Assembly (NCBI GenBank): GCA_964543545.1
Contig: CAZIYT010000004.1
Coordinates: 62,001-126,000 of the forward strand
Origin: UBA4416 sp964543545
GTDB lineage: Bacteria > Bacteroidota > Bacteroidia > B-17B0 > Aurantibacillaceae
DNA length: 64,000 bases
Direction of reading: 5' to 3'
The stretch's first letter is position 1. Each line of letters begins with the position of its first letter. Positions 41,390 to 50,466 of this stretch are shown here, in pieces. The position numbers and the translations under genes were made by a program. The notes under the pieces are model-generated. The model saw only the letters and a program-made list of their open reading frames with translations. It did no database searches and was not told where the DNA came from.

Positions 41390-41989
41390 TTAAGATTGTT
41401 TCCTGGTATTGAGCTCATCCCTTATTTTGGAAGCCAGCTCGTATTGCTCTTCATCCAGGGCGTTCTGCAACAGGTTTTTCAACTCTTCGCTCGACTTGGA
41501 TTTGTATTCGCTTTCCGGCGTGGTCATGTCTTCTACCGTAGTCATCGGGCTTTCAGTCGCTGGCGCTGCATCGTCGTCGAGCACAATACCCGCCGATTTG
41601 AGAATGAACTCGTAGGTGAAGATCGGGCAGTTGAAACGTACCGCTAAGGCGATGGCATCGCTGGTGCGCGCGTCGATCTCTACTTCACGGCTTCCATCGG
41701 TGCAGATGAGCTTGGCGTAGAAGATACCTTCCACCAGGTTATAGATCAGGATCTCGGTAACTTCGATCGAGAATGTTTCTGAGAACGCTTTGAACAGGTC
41801 GTGTGTCAGGGGGCGGGTCGGGGTCATTTTTTCAAGCTCGATGGCAATCGCCTGCGCTTCAAAACCACCAATGATGATCGGCAACCTGCGGCTTCCCGCG
41901 CTTTCTCCCAGAACAAGGGCATAGGCGCCGCTTTGTGTCTGACTATATGACAAACCAACAATTTCTAAACGTACTTTCTTCATTCCCAT
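41390..41989 (-). CDS. bifunctional nuclease family (DUF151) protein with UVR motif
   Basis: The 199-residue protein (ATG 41989; 41983 two codons on also fits) has a BFN/DUF151 domain at about 3-135: LPIIIGGFEAQAIAIELE, RPLTHDLFKAF and DARTSDAIALAVRFNCPIF, the family's signatures. At about 165-199 a UVR motif (SEELKNLLQNALDEEQYELA ... IRDELN), as in UvrB and ClpC, may bind protein or DNA. Nuclease activity of the family is reported for plant relatives and not proven for bacteria. Confidence 0.88.
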   Translation of the reverse strand: MGMKKVRLEIVGLSYSQTQSGAYALVLGESAGSRRLPIIIGGFEAQAIAIELEKMTPTRPLTHDLFKAFSETFSIEVTEILIYNLVEGIFYAKLICTDGSREVEIDARTSDAIALAVRFNCPIFTYEFILKSAGIVLDDDAAPATESPMTTVEDMTTPESEYKSKSSEELKNLLQNALDEEQYELASKIRDELNTRKQS

Positions 41990-42023
41990 TTTAAGATACT
42001 CTAATATACAAAAAACTAAGAAT

Positions 42024-43007
42024 TTAGTTGTGGTTTGCTTTAAATTTTTTCACGGCCTCAATCAGTTTCGGAACGATGGTAAAGGCGTCGCCTACCACAC
42101 CGTAATCGGCTGATTTAAAGAAAGGAGCTTCCTTGTCGCTGTTGATCACCACGATGGTTTTGCTGCCGTTGACACCCGCCAAATGCTGGATAGCCCCGGA
42201 AATACCGATCGCGATGTATAAGTTCGGACGGATGGCAACGCCGGTTTGTCCTACGTGCTCGTGGTGTGGCCTCCAGTGCATATCCGCTACCGGGCGTGAG
42301 CAGGCAGTAGTTGCTTTCAGCTCCTTCGCCAGCTCTTCGATCATACCCCAGTTTTCAGGGCCTTTCATGCCGCGGCCGGCAGATACAACCAGCTCAGCCT
42401 CCGGTAAAGGAATCATGCCGCCTACATCTGTCGATTTTTTCTCTTTCACAACAATCTTGGAATTCACACCGCTCAGGTCGGCGTTGAAATCCGCTACCGT
42501 AGCGCCGTTTTCTCCCAGTTTCACCGGGAAAGAGTTAGGCAGTAAGGAAATGATCTTCACATCGCTGTTGATGGAATAGATGGCTGTTGCTTTTCCGGAG
42601 AACACATTTTTCTTTACTTCCAGGGAAGCACCGTTTACCGTTGGGTAATCCACAGCACCGGCAACCAGTCCTGCTTTCATGCGGGCCGATAAGCGCGGGG
42701 CTACCGCTTTACCAACGATGTCGAAGGAGAAAATGATGATCTTTGCACCTTCCGCTTTAGCAGCCTGCTCTACCGTAGCAGAGATCAGCATGCTGTCGAG
42801 AGAAGCCAGCGCATCGTTTTTTACCGATAGTATTTTTTTAGCACCTGCCTTGCCGATCTCTTCCAGCTGGGCAGCATCAGCGTTGATCGCTAAGGCTGTT
42901 ACGGTAGAACCGGTTAACTCGGCTACTTTAGAAGCGTAGTTCACAGCCTCTAAGGAAGATTTTTTTACTTTCCCTTTATTGATTTCTGTATAGACTAATA
43001 CTGACAT
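42024..43007 (-). CDS. etfA: electron transfer flavoprotein subunit alpha
   Basis: The 327-residue protein has an N-terminal alpha domain (SVLVYTEINKGKVKKSSLEAV) and the C-terminal FAD-binding domain with SRPVADMHWRPHHEHVGQTG, IAIGISGAIQHLAGV and INSDKEAPFFKSADYG. With EtfB it carries electrons from acyl-CoA dehydrogenases to the quinone pool. It is second in etfB-etfA; the 109-base spacer contains the palindrome shared with groES-groEL. Confidence 0.97.
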   Translation of the reverse strand: MSVLVYTEINKGKVKKSSLEAVNYASKVAELTGSTVTALAINADAAQLEEIGKAGAKKILSVKNDALASLDSMLISATVEQAAKAEGAKIIIFSFDIVGKAVAPRLSARMKAGLVAGAVDYPTVNGASLEVKKNVFSGKATAIYSINSDVKIISLLPNSFPVKLGENGATVADFNADLSGVNSKIVVKEKKSTDVGGMIPLPEAELVVSAGRGMKGPENWGMIEELAKELKATTACSRPVADMHWRPHHEHVGQTGVAIRPNLYIAIGISGAIQHLAGVNGSKTIVVINSDKEAPFFKSADYGVVGDAFTIVPKLIEAVKKFKANHN

Positions 43008-43034
43008 AATTTCTTGATTTTATAGTTTTATGAG

Positions 43035-43113
43035 TACGAATCAATACGAATATACTAATCTGTGTGTGCTATTTTGTGAAACGGCGATTTGTATATTCGT
43101 ATGAATTCGTAAT
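43035..43113. repeat. TACGAAT palindrome in the etfB-etfA spacer
   Basis: This is an inverted repeat with arms of about 28 bases, left containing TACGAATATACTAATC, right GATTTGTATATTCGTA, centre of about 25 bases. The orientation is opposite to the groES-groEL copy, though both operons run on the minus strand. Confidence 0.85.
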
Positions 43114-43116
43114 TAA

Positions 43117-43860
43117 TTAGATGACTTTGGCTTCAGTGTGTAATAAGTTCACCAGCTCGTCCATGTTGTTCTCGTCGATCATTTTCACCGTTGTGCGGCC
43201 TGCCGATAAGGTGTAGGATTTGATGTTGGTTAATTTATCGGCACCAGTTGCTGCTACTACCGTCAAAGGCTTGGTACGTGCGCCCATAATGCCTTTCATG
43301 TTCGGGATGCGCTGCTCGGCCATGCCTTTTGCACAGGAAACCACCAGTGGCAATTCGCATTCCACTACCTGGGTTCCGCCGTCCACATCCTGCTCAACCG
43401 TTGCTTTGTTGCCTTCCAGGTCGAATTTGGTAGCCAGGGAGATCAAAGGCAGGTCTAGGAAACCCGCGATCATACCGCCCACGGAAGAACCGTTGTAGTT
43501 GATCGTTTCCTTACCCGTCATGATCAGGTCGTAGCCATTGTCTTTTGCATATTTCGCAATCTGTTCCGCCACAAAATAAGCATCAGGCCCTTCTGCATCG
43601 ATGCGTACACCGTCGTCGGCACCTAAGGCAAAACCCTTGCGGATTGTCGCATCAGCGTCGGCCAGGCCCACGTGAATGATGGTTACCTTTTCTGCTTTTC
43701 CGGCCTCTTTCAGCTCCAGGGCACGCACCAGGGCATACCATTCGTCGTAAGGATTAATGATGAACTGAACACCTGCGGTGCTGAATTCCGTGTCGCCGTT
43801 TGTAAAGGCTATCTTGGTTGTGGTATCAGGTACATTACTGATAGGAACTAGAATTTTCAT
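43117..43860 (-). CDS. etfB: electron transfer flavoprotein subunit beta
   Basis: The 247-residue protein opens MKILVPISNVPDTTTKIAF and has FIINPYDEWYALVRALELKEAG, GADDGVRI and TGKETINYNGSSVGGMIAGFLDLPLIS, typical of EtfB, which binds AMP. Partner of EtfA, first in the operon, with a consensus promoter 75 bases upstream. The leader between promoter and start shows no clear structure. Confidence 0.97.
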   Translation of the reverse strand: MKILVPISNVPDTTTKIAFTNGDTEFSTAGVQFIINPYDEWYALVRALELKEAGKAEKVTIIHVGLADADATIRKGFALGADDGVRIDAEGPDAYFVAEQIAKYAKDNGYDLIMTGKETINYNGSSVGGMIAGFLDLPLISLATKFDLEGNKATVEQDVDGGTQVVECELPLVVSCAKGMAEQRIPNMKGIMGARTKPLTVVAATGADKLTNIKSYTLSAGRTTVKMIDENNMDELVNLLHTEAKVI

Positions 43861-43934
43861 ATCGGTTAAAATTTTGTTGGTTTATTCGGGTGAGCGGTTT
43901 GGGCCTTCCACCGTACAATTCTTAAAAAGGTCAG

Positions 43935-43964
43935 CAAATTTATAAAAATAAGCAGGTAAATCAA
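43935..43964 (-). promoter_or_regulatory. promoter of etfB-etfA
   Basis: Minus strand: TTG (43964-43962), 19 bases, TAAATTTG (43942-43935). Full agreement with the Bacteroidota consensus. Confidence 0.8.
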
Positions 43965-44139
43965 TAGATATAGATCAATATTTTGCATTGTTTTTCACCA
44001 GCTATAATTTCCTGTAAATTAACGGTTTATAGGCTTATTACAGCCGCCGCCTATCGCTCCTGCCAATAGGGAACCGCAGGCCTTCCTGTACCGCTGAAAT
44101 GGCATTGCAAAGGGCGGTTCCTGGGCCGGTTTTTTGGTT

Positions 44140-44169
44140 TTGTAGTTAGCGTCTTTATATATACATTTG
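44140..44169 (+). promoter_or_regulatory. promoter of pdhB
   Basis: TTG (44140-44142), 19 bases, TACATTTG (44162-44169), 27 bases before the ATG at 44197. Confidence 0.8.
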
Positions 44170-44196
44170 AAGCTTAAGAAAAATCTTAATGTATTT

Positions 44197-45180
44197 ATGA
44201 GAACGATTGAATTCAGAGAAGCCCTGCGCGAAGCCATGAGTGAAGAAATGCGCCGTGATGAGAGCATTTTTTTAATGGGTGAGGAAGTGGCCGAATATAA
44301 CGGAGCCTATAAAGTGAGTAAAGGGATGCTGGCGGAATTTGGCGCCAGGCGTGTGATCGATACGCCTATTGCCGAGCTTGGCTTTGCGGGTATCGGAGTA
44401 GGGGCAGCCATCAATGGCCTGCGTCCTATCATCGAGTTCATGACCTTCAACTTTTCCCTGGTGGCCATCGACCAGATTATCAACTCAGCGGCCAAAATCC
44501 TGAGCATGAGCGGCGGGCAGTATAATTGCCCGATCGTGTTCCGCGGGCCAACAGCCAGCGCCGGGATGCTTAGCTCCCAGCACTCACAGGCTTTTGAGAA
44601 CTGGTACGCCAATTGCCCGGGCCTCAAAGTGATCGTTCCTTCCAATGGCTATGATGCCAAAGGCCTTTTAAAATCAGCCATCCGCGACAACGACCCGGTA
44701 ATCTTCATGGAAAGTGAGCAGATGTATGGCGATAAATCCGAAATTCCTGATGGCGAATACCTGATTCCTATTGGGGTAGCCGATATCAAAAAACAAGGAA
44801 CGGATGTGACGATCGTATCTTTCGGTAAGATCATGAAAGTGGCTTTGGCCGCTGCTGCTGAGCTTGAGAAAGAAGGCATCAGTGCCGAAGTAATCGACCT
44901 GAGAACCGTTCGCCCGATCGATTATGATACGGTGATCAATTCGGTGAAGAAAACCAACCGCCTGGTGATTGTGGAAGAAGCATGGCCTTTGGCGAGCATC
45001 TCCTCCGAAATCGCTTTCCGCGTTCAGAAAGATGCCTTTGATTACCTCGATGCGCCGATCCGCAGGATTACCAGCGCCGACGTACCGTTGCCGTATGCAC
45101 CGACATTGATCGAGGCTTCATTGCCGAATGTAAAACGCACCGTGAAAGCGGTAAAAGAAGTGATGTACGAGAAAGCATAA
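44197..45180 (+). CDS. pdhB: pyruvate dehydrogenase E1 component subunit beta
   Basis: The ATG at 44197 gives 327 residues (a TTG upstream lies in the -7 box). It has RTIEFREALREAMSEEM, EEVAEYNGAYKVSKGM, DTPIAELGFAGIGVGAA, FNFSLVAIDQIINSAAK and the C-terminal transketolase domain with DLRTVRPIDYDTV and TSADVPLPYAPTLI. With the alpha subunit it decarboxylates pyruvate using thiamine diphosphate and passes the acetyl group to lipoylated E2. The alpha subunit is not in this window; lipA, which makes the lipoyl group, is. Confidence 0.95.
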   Translation: MRTIEFREALREAMSEEMRRDESIFLMGEEVAEYNGAYKVSKGMLAEFGARRVIDTPIAELGFAGIGVGAAINGLRPIIEFMTFNFSLVAIDQIINSAAKILSMSGGQYNCPIVFRGPTASAGMLSSQHSQAFENWYANCPGLKVIVPSNGYDAKGLLKSAIRDNDPVIFMESEQMYGDKSEIPDGEYLIPIGVADIKKQGTDVTIVSFGKIMKVALAAAAELEKEGISAEVIDLRTVRPIDYDTVINSVKKTNRLVIVEEAWPLASISSEIAFRVQKDAFDYLDAPIRRITSADVPLPYAPTLIEASLPNVKRTVKAVKEVMYEKA

Positions 45181-45199
45181 TAATTAAAAAATGATATGG

Positions 45200-45229
45200 A
45201 AAAAGGAGCGCGAAGGCGTTCCTTTTTTT
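45200..45229 (+). terminator. terminator of pdhB
   Basis: AAAAAGGA(G)CGC / GCGTTCCTTTTT, with one bulge, 20 bases past the stop. Confidence 0.8.
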
Positions 45230-45304
45230 GTTTTCGGTTGATGCAGACCAACAAGCGTCGGTAAGCTCGCTTAGTGATTTAAGAAGCTTATAACATGAGC
45301 CTCT

Positions 45305-48300
45305 CTATTTTATGAATACGGTGACAAAGCCGCTGTATCTCTTGTCGTTAGGAACATCGATGACGTAGAAGAAAGTTCCGTCGGATACGCCTTCGCCCCT
45401 CCATTCGTTGTTATAGTCAGGGTTTTCGTAAACCTTCTTGCCCCACCTGTCAAAAATTGTAACACTTACATTCTGGTAGTACTCTATATTTTTGATTTTA
45501 AAGAACTCATTGGAGGCATCATTGTTAGGAGTAATCACGTTTGGTATTTCAATATGGCATGGAGGCAGCACAACAATCACTTCAAAATCCTCAGCCTTGT
45601 AGCCGCAGCTGTCATTGACATAAACAGCCACCGTATACTCTCCCTGTGCGCCCGGGCTCGTGAAAAATGCCGGGTCCGGATTGGAAGAAGCAGTTGGCGT
45701 TCCATCTATCAACCAGCCAAATGTATATTCCGGATGGCCCCCGCTTGCAGTGGCCGTTAATGTCACTGGCTTATCGGCACAGATAGGGGAGGCGCCCAGG
45801 ATCGAGACCGAAAGGTCATTGACACTGCTGGAGATCACCACTGTATCTGTAGCGGCATTGGCACATTGTCCGTTTACCATTACCACCAACGTGGCAGTAT
45901 GGTTCGCATCCATGGTGTAGCCTGATGCTGAGTTAATACCGGGAGCAGGGCTGTTGCCCGGCAATACAGTCCAGCTGTAGGTGTATGGAGTTCCGGAATT
46001 TCCCGGAGTGGCGGAGCTGACCCCTGTCGTAATAACATAAGGCCTGTCCATGCATTTGGTGATGTTCTTCAGCGGAGAGATCAGCAGGTCTGCTTTTGGT
46101 AATACCTGAATGGTTATGGTTTTTGTATCAGGCGCCACCGACGGGCATGCCGATGACCCTGTAATAATATAGGTATTGGTTCCTGCAACCGCTGGCGTCA
46201 CCGTAATTGCAGGACTTGTGGAAACAGGTACCGCCGAACCGTTTTGCATGTAAAACCACTGATATAGATTGGCGCCTGAAGAAGTGAGGGTAACCGGCGA
46301 TCCTATACAGATAGTAGATTGTGAGGATGTGGCGCTAACGGCATTGTTGCTTGAGGAAGTGTACAACATGGCTACCGTTTGTGTAGCCACACAGCCGCCA
46401 TTAGAATTGATAACCGAAATGGTATAGGTCACTGGCTGGTTATTGGTTGGTGGTGATGCGAATGGCGGAATGATCTTTAAAGAATCATTGCCGTAATTCT
46501 GCCCGATACTTCCAGGCGATACATGAACTGTATAAGAAGAGGGCGGCGGTGTATAGTCACAATTTGTAAACCTCATATTCGGAAGCATATAATCGCCGTT
46601 AGGCATGAGATAACCTTTGCTATTGCCAACCGTGTCAGGACACGAGCTGACGCCGGCACTTCCTGAGATTGATCTCATACTTGTCATGTAAGACATCTGT
46701 TTCATTTCAAAGGAAGGACTTCCCGGCCTGATAGTTGCCCCGCCGCTGCATACCTCCACCACAATGTCGGAGCTTCCGTTCCATAGATAGGCCTGTGTGA
46801 ACTGATGTGTGAGCCAGCCGCTGCTTACCGGTTGACTGGGATTAAAGTATACGGTTTGTAAACCTGTTACAAAAGACGGGCCTGTGCCGCTTGAAACAAA
46901 ATTCACAGCTTCCGCGCAGCCCATTTTTATCTGATAATCAGGATAGGTGCCTGGGCTGGAGTTCATGTTGGTGATATGAAAAGCGAGGCTGGAAATTTTC
47001 CCCGCGAAAATGCCGGCCGCCGTGAGATCAGATGCCTTTACAAGAAACTGCTGCTTGCCTGAATAATGAGATCCAGCATAAGGTGATGGATAAGTATTAG
47101 CGGCATTATAGAAAAACGGACCTGAAGTGAATAAGGTTTTAGGGCTAGTGCCGGTAGGGCAAAGGCTGGGATCTGTACCGCAGAAACGGGGAGGCCCCGT
47201 GCCATAGGTCAGATGAATCATCGCGGTATCTGCCGGAATACACAGAACCGTATCCGTAGTGGTAACGGTAAAAGCTGTAGGGATGGGATAAATGCTGAAT
47301 GTGTTTACATAGATACAGGCGCCATCGGTAACAGTAGCCGTATAAGAGCCCGTAGCTAAAGAAGACACCGCTACAGTGGTGTTGGAGGTGCTGGTGCTGA
47401 ATACGGTTGACGTGCCGCTTTTTACCGTGTAGAGGTAAGGAGAAGCGAATGGTGTATTCAGGTTCAGTGTAACGGATCCGTTGGTATTTCCGGGGCAAAC
47501 GTTGGTTTGATTGCTTAAGGAAGAGGTTCCGCCTGTTGTTTGAACAAGGTTAAACTGTATGGAATCCCTGCAGCCGGATGCCATAGTATAACCCAGAGAA
47601 TAAGAATCATCGTTAATGACCTGCGAAGCATACAGGGTATCGTTGGTGCCTGTTGGCCCGGGAATAGGGGTCATGCCATGATACCACTGGTAGTCCGTTC
47701 CGCCCGGTTTAGGAATAGCCACGGAGTTGCCGCAGAAAGAATATGGCTGGGTAGAGAACTGGGGAGGAGAGAACCCAACCCCAAGGCTGGCAGCGGCCTG
47801 TCCGCAACCCGGCGATGTTACCAGAACACTGTAGGTGCCCATTGCCAGTCCCGTGGCTATTTGCGCGGTGCCCACAATCGCCCCCGTATTAGGCCCGGAG
47901 GTACTTGTCCATACATAGCTATAGCCGGAGTTGCTTCCGATGGTCTGTACAGAAGCTGTCCCGGAGTTCCCGCCTGCGCAGGTGCCGGAAGAGCTCAGGT
48001 TGACAATGCTTACAGAGCTGGATGCAATTGACACGGTGGAGCTAACCATACAGCCTCCATAAGATTCCATTTGCACGGTATAAACCTGGCCGATGACAGG
48101 ATTGTTGACAATCAGCGTATCACTCGTGGCTCCCGGAACAGGTAAATTGTTCGGGTCAAACCATTGGTAGCCAGTGAAACCCGGCGGCGCCACTATAGTA
48201 GCATACGTGTCGCCGGCACACATATTGACATAGGGAGTGGCAATTCCTCCGCATTCTGCATCGACATAAGCATAGCCAAAGTGCCCGGCTACCGAACAGC

Positions 48301-49333
48301 CCCCAACTTCAAAGTTCACAGAAACATTGGTGCCCAAAGGCAGTGAAGACAGGTCCACGGAGTACTGCTGCCACTTCCTGTACTTGATGTAATGCCAGCT
48401 ATAGGTATAGCCGGGAGTAGCCGTAGGCTTTAAGGAATCCGACGGAAGCACAGAAGTAGAGTTGAAGGTATAGGAGGTGCAGCCGGGCAAAATGGTGCCG
48501 GTGGCTTCATTAATGACCTCTACCTTAAAATACGGTGATCCACTGGGAGGATGACTTGAGTTATCCAGGACACAGGCAAAACTATAACGGAGTTGCTTGT
48601 TGTTGACAGAGGTGGTTGTCACATATTTTAAGCGCGAGGCATTGAGGCTGATAAGGGCGCCGCTCATACGCACCGATACCGGGTCAAAGCTGTAAGGGCT
48701 TACAAAGGGAATTTCCGAGATCAGGTTGGATCCTGATACCTGGGTAGTAACGCTGTCATAGCCAAATGAGGAACAGGTAGGATAGATATTGCTTGTGGTG
48801 GTTGGCCTTGTCATTAAGGTGTGGTAGTTGCTTGGATTGATCACAGAGGTATTATTCCCGGCCGTATTGACGATGGTATTGCCTAAAGGAACATATACAG
48901 GATTCCCTGATAATACGGGGCCGTCCGCGACACCGCCAGTCCCTCCCGTCCATCCTGAAAAGCTGTACTGATCAAAACCCATATTCGCACAGCCGATATT
49001 TTGTGGTTGATTGGGATTAAGATAGATCACTTTTTCATAAACACCCGTGGCGCCCTGCTCGTAAGGTGTATGCTTATGCGCCTGTTTTGCAAGGGCGCTC
49101 TTCGAAGAATGATCGGCTTTTAAAAAACGGACATAACCTTCTGTTTCGGAGGGCTCAATCCCCCTGGCCCTGGCTTCTTCATAGCCTTTTTGAAGATCAA
49201 AAAGGCTATCAGCACCGTGTAAGGAGTTTGGCACCGGAGTCGTGTTCGCTTTTTGGGGCTGGGCTTCAGGAATTACCTGTGAAAAAACAGTAAAACAACA
49301 TGACAATAAGAAAAACAGTAAAAGGTGTTTCAT
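45305..49333 (-). CDS. giant secreted multi-domain protein with T9SS type B (gliding-associated) C-terminus
   Basis: The 1342-residue protein has a signal peptide (HLLLFFLLSCCFTVFSQ). A long Ser/Thr/Gly-rich region follows with several PKD/Ig-like beta modules (YTFGWLIDGTPTASSNPDPA, YQWFDPNNLPVPGATSD, YQWYHGMTPIPGPTGT). The last 90 residues form the CHU_C / type B sorting domain: IPNVITPNNDASNEFFKI ... VTIFDRWGKKVYEN ... GTFFYVIDV. It should be exported by T9SS and attached to or shed from the cell surface, probably as an adhesin or gliding/biofilm component. It converges on pdhB. Confidence 0.9.
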   Translation of the reverse strand: MKHLLLFFLLSCCFTVFSQVIPEAQPQKANTTPVPNSLHGADSLFDLQKGYEEARARGIEPSETEGYVRFLKADHSSKSALAKQAHKHTPYEQGATGVYEKVIYLNPNQPQNIGCANMGFDQYSFSGWTGGTGGVADGPVLSGNPVYVPLGNTIVNTAGNNTSVINPSNYHTLMTRPTTTSNIYPTCSSFGYDSVTTQVSGSNLISEIPFVSPYSFDPVSVRMSGALISLNASRLKYVTTTSVNNKQLRYSFACVLDNSSHPPSGSPYFKVEVINEATGTILPGCTSYTFNSTSVLPSDSLKPTATPGYTYSWHYIKYRKWQQYSVDLSSLPLGTNVSVNFEVGGCSVAGHFGYAYVDAECGGIATPYVNMCAGDTYATIVAPPGFTGYQWFDPNNLPVPGATSDTLIVNNPVIGQVYTVQMESYGGCMVSSTVSIASSSVSIVNLSSSGTCAGGNSGTASVQTIGSNSGYSYVWTSTSGPNTGAIVGTAQIATGLAMGTYSVLVTSPGCGQAAASLGVGFSPPQFSTQPYSFCGNSVAIPKPGGTDYQWYHGMTPIPGPTGTNDTLYASQVINDDSYSLGYTMASGCRDSIQFNLVQTTGGTSSLSNQTNVCPGNTNGSVTLNLNTPFASPYLYTVKSGTSTVFSTSTSNTTVAVSSLATGSYTATVTDGACIYVNTFSIYPIPTAFTVTTTDTVLCIPADTAMIHLTYGTGPPRFCGTDPSLCPTGTSPKTLFTSGPFFYNAANTYPSPYAGSHYSGKQQFLVKASDLTAAGIFAGKISSLAFHITNMNSSPGTYPDYQIKMGCAEAVNFVSSGTGPSFVTGLQTVYFNPSQPVSSGWLTHQFTQAYLWNGSSDIVVEVCSGGATIRPGSPSFEMKQMSYMTSMRSISGSAGVSSCPDTVGNSKGYLMPNGDYMLPNMRFTNCDYTPPPSSYTVHVSPGSIGQNYGNDSLKIIPPFASPPTNNQPVTYTISVINSNGGCVATQTVAMLYTSSSNNAVSATSSQSTICIGSPVTLTSSGANLYQWFYMQNGSAVPVSTSPAITVTPAVAGTNTYIITGSSACPSVAPDTKTITIQVLPKADLLISPLKNITKCMDRPYVITTGVSSATPGNSGTPYTYSWTVLPGNSPAPGINSASGYTMDANHTATLVVMVNGQCANAATDTVVISSSVNDLSVSILGASPICADKPVTLTATASGGHPEYTFGWLIDGTPTASSNPDPAFFTSPGAQGEYTVAVYVNDSCGYKAEDFEVIVVLPPCHIEIPNVITPNNDASNEFFKIKNIEYYQNVSVTIFDRWGKKVYENPDYNNEWRGEGVSDGTFFYVIDVPNDKRYSGFVTVFIK

Positions 49334-49490
49334 GTTCCCGAACGTTAGGTAAACTTAAAGTTAGAAAAAAATATCATCACGTCCGAATTATGTTTTCCGA
49401 CGTGATAAGTTCAGGAGAATCGCCAGATCCATATAGGGCCGGACTGCTGTCCTAGCGTAGCATAATCAGAAGGGAACAGGGTAAGCTGTG

Positions 49491-49883
49491 CTATTGAATC
49501 CGCTCGATAGTCACTTTAATGGAGCCCTTATTATTGTGGTAATAACCCGCGGTGTCATTCGCAAAAAAGGATAAGTTGCCGGCCTCCTGCATCGTTACTT
49601 CGTTGTGCATGCCGATGGCAAAAGCTCCCTCATCGCTTTGGTTATAAGCGCCACAGAGGCAAAAGCATTTTACTTTTTTCACCCGCAGGCCCTGGATGGA
49701 AGCTAACGGATTGAAAAATCCCTTAGGCGTGGTTTTGATAAACCAGTCGGCCCAGGATTGATCTTCATCACAAGAAAATAAGTAAACTTCGTTTGGGCTT
49801 ACCAGCAGTTTTTCTTTAGAATACACGTCCTTTGCACAAAGGAGTAAGGTCTTTTGTTCTCCAACAGATAAGCGGTGTTCCAT
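49491..49883 (-). CDS. small LecA-like (PA-IL-type) domain protein, no signal peptide
   Basis: The ATG at 49883 gives 130 residues. The frame is open 39 bases further but that part looks non-coding. Residues about 78-130 resemble the end of the Pseudomonas galactophilic lectin PA-IL: GNLSFFANDTAGYYHNNKGS against its NDVPGTYGNNSGS segment. D110, N117 and N118 occupy the places of PA-IL calcium ligands D100, N107 and N108. The N-terminal half is less alike. It has no signal peptide, as in PA-IL. A sugar-binding or similar jelly-roll role is inferred. The lone receiver gene lies just upstream on the same strand. Confidence 0.6.
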   Translation of the reverse strand: MEHRLSVGEQKTLLLCAKDVYSKEKLLVSPNEVYLFSCDEDQSWADWFIKTTPKGFFNPLASIQGLRVKKVKCFCLCGAYNQSDEGAFAIGMHNEVTMQEAGNLSFFANDTAGYYHNNKGSIKVTIERIQ

Positions 49884-49956
49884 ACGTGATTTTTTAATTA
49901 GATTCCTAAAGCAGAAGGCCAAACATAGGTAAAATACTTTATGAAAAAGGGGCGGT

Positions 49957-50334
49957 TTACCGCCCTTTTAGTAGTGTATTCAATTGTTCGGTTAGCTGCG
50001 TGATGCTGCTTGGTTTTCTCATGACAGCGTAAGCACCCAGGCCGGTCAGCTCTTCCTGGTCGGAGTCAGACACGTAGCCTGAGTATATAATAACAGGAAT
50101 CTTAGAGAGCGTGCTATCTGCTTTGATGCGTTGTAAAATTTCTTTGCCGGTAAGCTGGTTCAGAAACCCATCCACGAAGATATAATCCGGAAAGCCGGTG
50201 GAATCGGTCAAATTATTTAAAGCCGCATGAAAGCTGGTGTAGCCCTTAAAGCCTGCTTCGAAATCGAGGCTTTTGATCGCATGACGGAAAATGTCAATCT
50301 CTTCCTCATCGTCATCTATCAGAATGCATCTCAT
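49957..50334 (-). CDS. single-domain response regulator
   Basis: The 125-residue protein consists only of a receiver: MRCILIDDDEEE, phosphoacceptor D55 in YIFVDGFL, the conserved S/T in VIIYSGYVS, and K in VMRKPSS. There is no output domain, so it acts through protein contacts, as CheY-like or phosphorelay proteins do. No kinase is adjacent; the orphan kinase at 39657 is the nearest unpaired one but nothing links them. 73 bases separate it from the LecA-like gene downstream. Confidence 0.88.
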   Translation of the reverse strand: MRCILIDDDEEEIDIFRHAIKSLDFEAGFKGYTSFHAALNNLTDSTGFPDYIFVDGFLNQLTGKEILQRIKADSTLSKIPVIIYSGYVSDSDQEELTGLGAYAVMRKPSSITQLTEQLNTLLKGR

Positions 50335-50466
50335 TGCCCTAAATTAGGACATTTACTCCCGATTTAAAATGTGGTTTTTGCTGAATTTTTTGGTGGATTT
50401 TTCGCTATTTTGAAGGCGGGGTTGTAATCTCCCGGACTTTTTTCAATCCAATAATAGAACAGGCCA

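Larger units (their letters stand above)
43861..44196. other. 336-base divergent promoter region of etfB and pdhB
   Basis: Both promoters are recognisable (43935-43964 and 44140-44169). Between them an inverted repeat GGAACCGC ... GCGGTTCC (44080-44120) encloses about 26 bases and is followed by a T-run; it may be a hairpin but no transcript enters it that needs ending. Confidence 0.6.
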
